Positions 61,602 through 64,000 of a stretch of 64,000 nt of DNA are shown here, piece by piece. How positions within the stretch are numbered: position 1 is the stretch's first letter; each line of letters opens with the position of its first letter. Position numbers and translations under genes: made by a program. The notes beneath the pieces are model-generated. The model made no database searches and was not told the origin of the DNA. It saw only the letters and a program-made list of their open reading frames with translations. The DNA comes from Bradyrhizobium sp. LMTR 3. Lineage in GTDB: Bacteria; Pseudomonadota; Alphaproteobacteria; Rhizobiales; Xanthobacteraceae. The stretch is taken from positions 310,001 to 374,000 of the forward strand of contig NZ_MAXC01000051.1 in NCBI RefSeq assembly GCF_001693485.1, written 5' to 3'.

Positions 61602-61608
61602 TTTCAAC

Positions 61609-61683
61609 TGGCTGGGGCGGGAGGGATCGAACCTCCGAATGGCGGAATCAAAATCCGCTGCCTTACCGCTTGGCTACGCCCCA
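61609..61683 (-). tRNA. tRNA-Gln (anticodon UUG)
   Basis: 75 nt including encoded CCA. The acceptor TGGGGCG pairs with CGCCCCA. The anticodon stem is GCGGA/TCCGC with loop TTTTGAT, giving anticodon TTG (UUG). The T arm is GGAGG TTCGATC CCTCC. Bases 61609-61660 are the perfect right copy of the attachment repeat at 35110-35161. Confidence 0.97.
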
Positions 61684-61958
61684 AAAGGCCGGGCCGGGAT
61701 GCGGGGACCGACGCGATCCGTATCCGGCACCGCCGGTCTATAGAGGGAGCCCCGCCATTTCAACAGGCAGCGGGGGCGAATTTCACCCAAAATCAGCTCC
61801 CTCGATCCGACCCTTTAATAAAGCGTCACTGCTTCCGGTCTCCGGGGCTGGTTTTTCGCGCCCGGGCGGGACCGATACCGCCCACCGGAGAGTTGAGAGA
61901 ACCCCGGTTTCGTGGGAAGACGGCGGCAGCTCACTACCCAAAAAGCGAGATTTTCGTC

Positions 61959-63740
61959 ATGACTTACCGCGCGCCGATCTCCGATATCCTGCTCGCACTC
62001 AACCACGGCGCAGGCCTGCAGGCGGCTGTGAAGGCCGGCCATTACGGCGATTTCGACGCCGAGATCGCCGCCGCCGTGCTGGAGGAAGCCGGCAAATTCG
62101 CCGGCGACGTACTGGCGCCGCTGAACCGCGTGGGCGACGAACACGGCATCAAGCTTGCGGACAACAAGGTGACGACCGCGCCGGGCTGGCCGGACGCCTA
62201 CCAGCGCTGGGCCGCCGCCGGGTGGAACGCGGTATCGGGTCCGGAAGCGTTTGGGGGCCAGGGCCTTCCGCTGGCCATCAACGCCGCCTGCACCGAAATC
62301 TGGAGCGCGTCGAATATCGCCTTCGGCCTCTGCCCGCTGCTCACGCTCTCGGCGATCGAGGCGCTCGACGCCCATGGCAGCGAGGAACTGAAAAAGATCT
62401 ATCTGCAAAAGCTCGTCTCCGGCGAATGGACCGGCACCATGCAGCTCACCGAGCCGCAGGCCGGCTCCGACGTCGGCGCACTGCGCACCCGTGCCGAACG
62501 CGCCGGCGACGGCACCTACCGCATCAAGGGCAGCAAAATCTTCATCACCTATGGCGACCACGACATGACCGACAACATCGTGCATTTCGTGCTGGCACGC
62601 CTGCCCGATGCGCCCGCGGGCACCAAGGGGATTTCGCTGTTTTTGATTCCGAAATTCCTCGTCAATGCCGACGGCTCGCTCGGCGAGCGCAACGACATCT
62701 ATCCGTCCGGCGTCGAGCACAAGCTCGGCATGCACGCCTCCCCCACCTGCACCATGACGATGGGCGATCATGGCGGCGCGATAGGTTACCTGATCGGTGA
62801 GGAAAACAAGGGCATGCAATGCATGTTCACGATGATGAACCAGGCCCGCCTCGGCGTCGGCCTCGAAGGCGTGGGCATTGCCGACCGCGCCTATCAGCAG
62901 GCGCTGGCCTTTGCACAAGAGCGCAAACAGGGCCGCGCGATCGGCAAGAAGGGCGACGGGCTCGACCCGATCATCGTGCATCCCGACGTCAAGCGCATGC
63001 TGTTGCAGATGCGCAGCATGACGGCCGCGGCGCGCTCGATCTGTTACGCGACAGCGGTGGCGCTCGATATCTCCGCCCGCGCCAAGGACCCGAAGGTGCG
63101 CGCCGACGCGGCCGCGCGCGGCGCGCTGCTGACTCCGGTCGCAAAGGCATTCTCCACCGACATCGGCAACGAGGTGACGTATCTCGGCGTGCAGATTCAT
63201 GGCGGCATGGGCTTCATCGAGGAGACCGGCGCCGCGCAGCATTATCGCGACGCGCGCATCACCTCGATCTACGAGGGCACCAACGGCATCCAGTCGATCG
63301 ACCTCGTGACGCGAAAACTCGCCGCGAATGGCGGCGCATCGGTGTGGGCGCTGCTCGACGAACTCGGCGGCATCGTCAAGCAGGTCGAAACCTCGAACGA
63401 TCCCGCCTTCGGCACGACCGGCGCGAAACTGCGCGAGGCGCTCGGCTCGCTCGAGCGCGCCAGCAAGTGGCTCCTGGAGCGCGTGGCGTCTGCGCCGAAC
63501 GACGCGCTCGCCGGCGCCACGCCTTATCTGCGCCTGTTCGGCTCGACGCTTGGCGGCTGCATGCTGGCCGGCGAAGCATTGGCCGCGAAGAGCCATGGCG
63601 ATGCCGGCGATCCGCAGCGCTACGTGACGGTCGCGCGGTTCTTTGCGGAGAATATTACCGTGCAGGCGGGATCGCTGGAGAAGACGGTGACCGACAGCGC
63701 CGATGCGGTGAACGGCGCGGATGCGGCACTGCTGGGGTAA
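61959..63740 (+). CDS. Acyl-CoA dehydrogenase, DmdC-like (593 aa)
   Basis: The protein is 593 aa from ATG 61959 (MTYRAPISDILLALNHGAGL); the longer open frame lacks family similarity. It is the large acyl-CoA dehydrogenase type with an N-terminal extension and a ~150-residue C-terminal extension (MLAGEALAAKSHGDAGDPQRYVTV). Core motifs are TMQLTEPQAGSDVGALRT, GMHASPTCTMTMG, LGVQIHGGMGFIEETGAAQHYRD, and YEGTNGIQSIDLVTRKL with the catalytic Glu. DmdC (3-methylthiopropionyl-CoA dehydrogenase) is the characterised member, though many relatives act on medium-chain or aromatic acyl-CoA. It lies right of the tRNA on apparently undisturbed chromosome. Confidence 0.92.
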   Translation: MTYRAPISDILLALNHGAGLQAAVKAGHYGDFDAEIAAAVLEEAGKFAGDVLAPLNRVGDEHGIKLADNKVTTAPGWPDAYQRWAAAGWNAVSGPEAFGGQGLPLAINAACTEIWSASNIAFGLCPLLTLSAIEALDAHGSEELKKIYLQKLVSGEWTGTMQLTEPQAGSDVGALRTRAERAGDGTYRIKGSKIFITYGDHDMTDNIVHFVLARLPDAPAGTKGISLFLIPKFLVNADGSLGERNDIYPSGVEHKLGMHASPTCTMTMGDHGGAIGYLIGEENKGMQCMFTMMNQARLGVGLEGVGIADRAYQQALAFAQERKQGRAIGKKGDGLDPIIVHPDVKRMLLQMRSMTAAARSICYATAVALDISARAKDPKVRADAAARGALLTPVAKAFSTDIGNEVTYLGVQIHGGMGFIEETGAAQHYRDARITSIYEGTNGIQSIDLVTRKLAANGGASVWALLDELGGIVKQVETSNDPAFGTTGAKLREALGSLERASKWLLERVASAPNDALAGATPYLRLFGSTLGGCMLAGEALAAKSHGDAGDPQRYVTVARFFAENITVQAGSLEKTVTDSADAVNGADAALLG

Positions 63741-63942
63741 GCCTTTGTCGGAGTACCGCACCAGAATCCCAAAAATACACAACAAGTTCCATTGTGCCGC
63801 TCGTTGTTTTGAGGCAACACCCTTGAAAAAACAGATAGTCCCGTAGTCTTCGGCCGTTGCGGATTCATTTCGCAATCCGAAGAATGAACCCTGTCGCGTG
63901 CTTGTGTAATCAGGCTCATGCGGAGCCTTGGGAGGCCGGATC

Positions 63943-64000
63943 ATGGACCCCTGGCAATTGGCGACGACGGCGCAGCGCCGCATCAACGTTCTCGCGGCCC
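63943..64000 (+). CDS. Start of an unidentified gene (3' end outside window)
   Basis: ATG 63943 has GGGAGGCC nine bases upstream and reads MDPWQLATTAQRRINVLAA to the window edge. Nineteen residues are too few to identify it. It follows the acyl-CoA dehydrogenase by about 200 bp on the same strand. Confidence 0.45.
   Translation, partial: MDPWQLATTAQRRINVLAA

Noticed and set aside
1..64000. CRISPR arrays, rRNA genes, intact transposases
   Set aside because: No regularly spaced short repeats, no conserved rRNA segments and no transposase motifs were seen on either strand.

Overview
The window looks like the chromosome of a GC-rich alphaproteobacterium of the Bradyrhizobium/Afipia type. The evidence is its protein families (two-domain acyl-CoA dehydrogenases, paralogous AraC regulators, a characteristic tyrosine recombinase, TraC/TraD proteins) and very high GC at third codon positions. 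This is a judgement from sequence only. No rRNA, CRISPR array or intact insertion sequence was seen. One intact tRNA is present, tRNA-Gln(UUG), on the minus strand at 61609-61683.

The layout appears to be organised by that tRNA. Three displaced copies of its 3' half lie to its left, all in the same orientation, at 1135-1184, 4392-4437 and 35110-35161. The copy nearest the tRNA is identical over 52 bp, the middle one has two differences and the leftmost has five. The simplest reading is a stack of integrations at one tRNA, the oldest on the left. Segment 1 (about 1.2-4.4 kb) holds a damaged LysR regulator, an ATC-hydrolase-like protein and a class III cyclase. Segment 2 (4.4-35.1 kb) holds envelope polysaccharide genes (4.8-10.7 kb), an acyl-CoA/aromatic acid degradation cluster (10.9-25.6 kb) and a sugar operon with xylA, xylB, a CUT2-type ABC transporter, an aldo-keto reductase, a fuconolactonase-like hydrolase and a LacI regulator (26.1-34.8 kb). 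Segment 3 (35.2-61.6 kb) is the best-supported island: it is bounded by the perfect 52-bp repeat and ends in TraC/TraD/AlpA genes and a broken integrase that abuts the tRNA. Right of the tRNA lies a 593-aa acyl-CoA dehydrogenase.

In the degradation cluster, three minus-strand promoters carry the same palindrome (GTTC-N7-GAAC) inside the spacer between -35 and -10. They precede an AMP-forming acyl-CoA ligase, a 2-hydroxychromene-2-carboxylate isomerase-like protein and a branched-chain-amino-acid-type binding protein. A HxlR-family regulator sits in the middle of the cluster and is the obvious candidate repressor. Together with thiolase, acyl-CoA dehydrogenases, CaiB transferase, two SDRs and a feruloyl-CoA-synthase-like ligase, this reads as uptake, CoA activation and beta-oxidation-like breakdown of a carboxylated, probably aromatic, compound.

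The most interesting part is the island at 35.2-61.6 kb. It encodes three paralogous AraC regulators and a dozen mostly exported proteins: two sulfatases, a HAD phosphatase-like protein, a serine protease, small secreted and glycine-rich proteins, a membrane-fusion protein, a periplasmic-binding/adenylate-cyclase sensor (frameshifted), an octaheme TPR cytochrome and an outer-membrane SphA-type protein. Ten copies of an 18-bp motif, consensus TTGCCGAANYYGCATAGC, lie upstream of these genes, each reading toward the next gene on either strand. I saw none outside the island. This looks like an island-wide regulon of exported proteins and is the main candidate here for an undescribed system.
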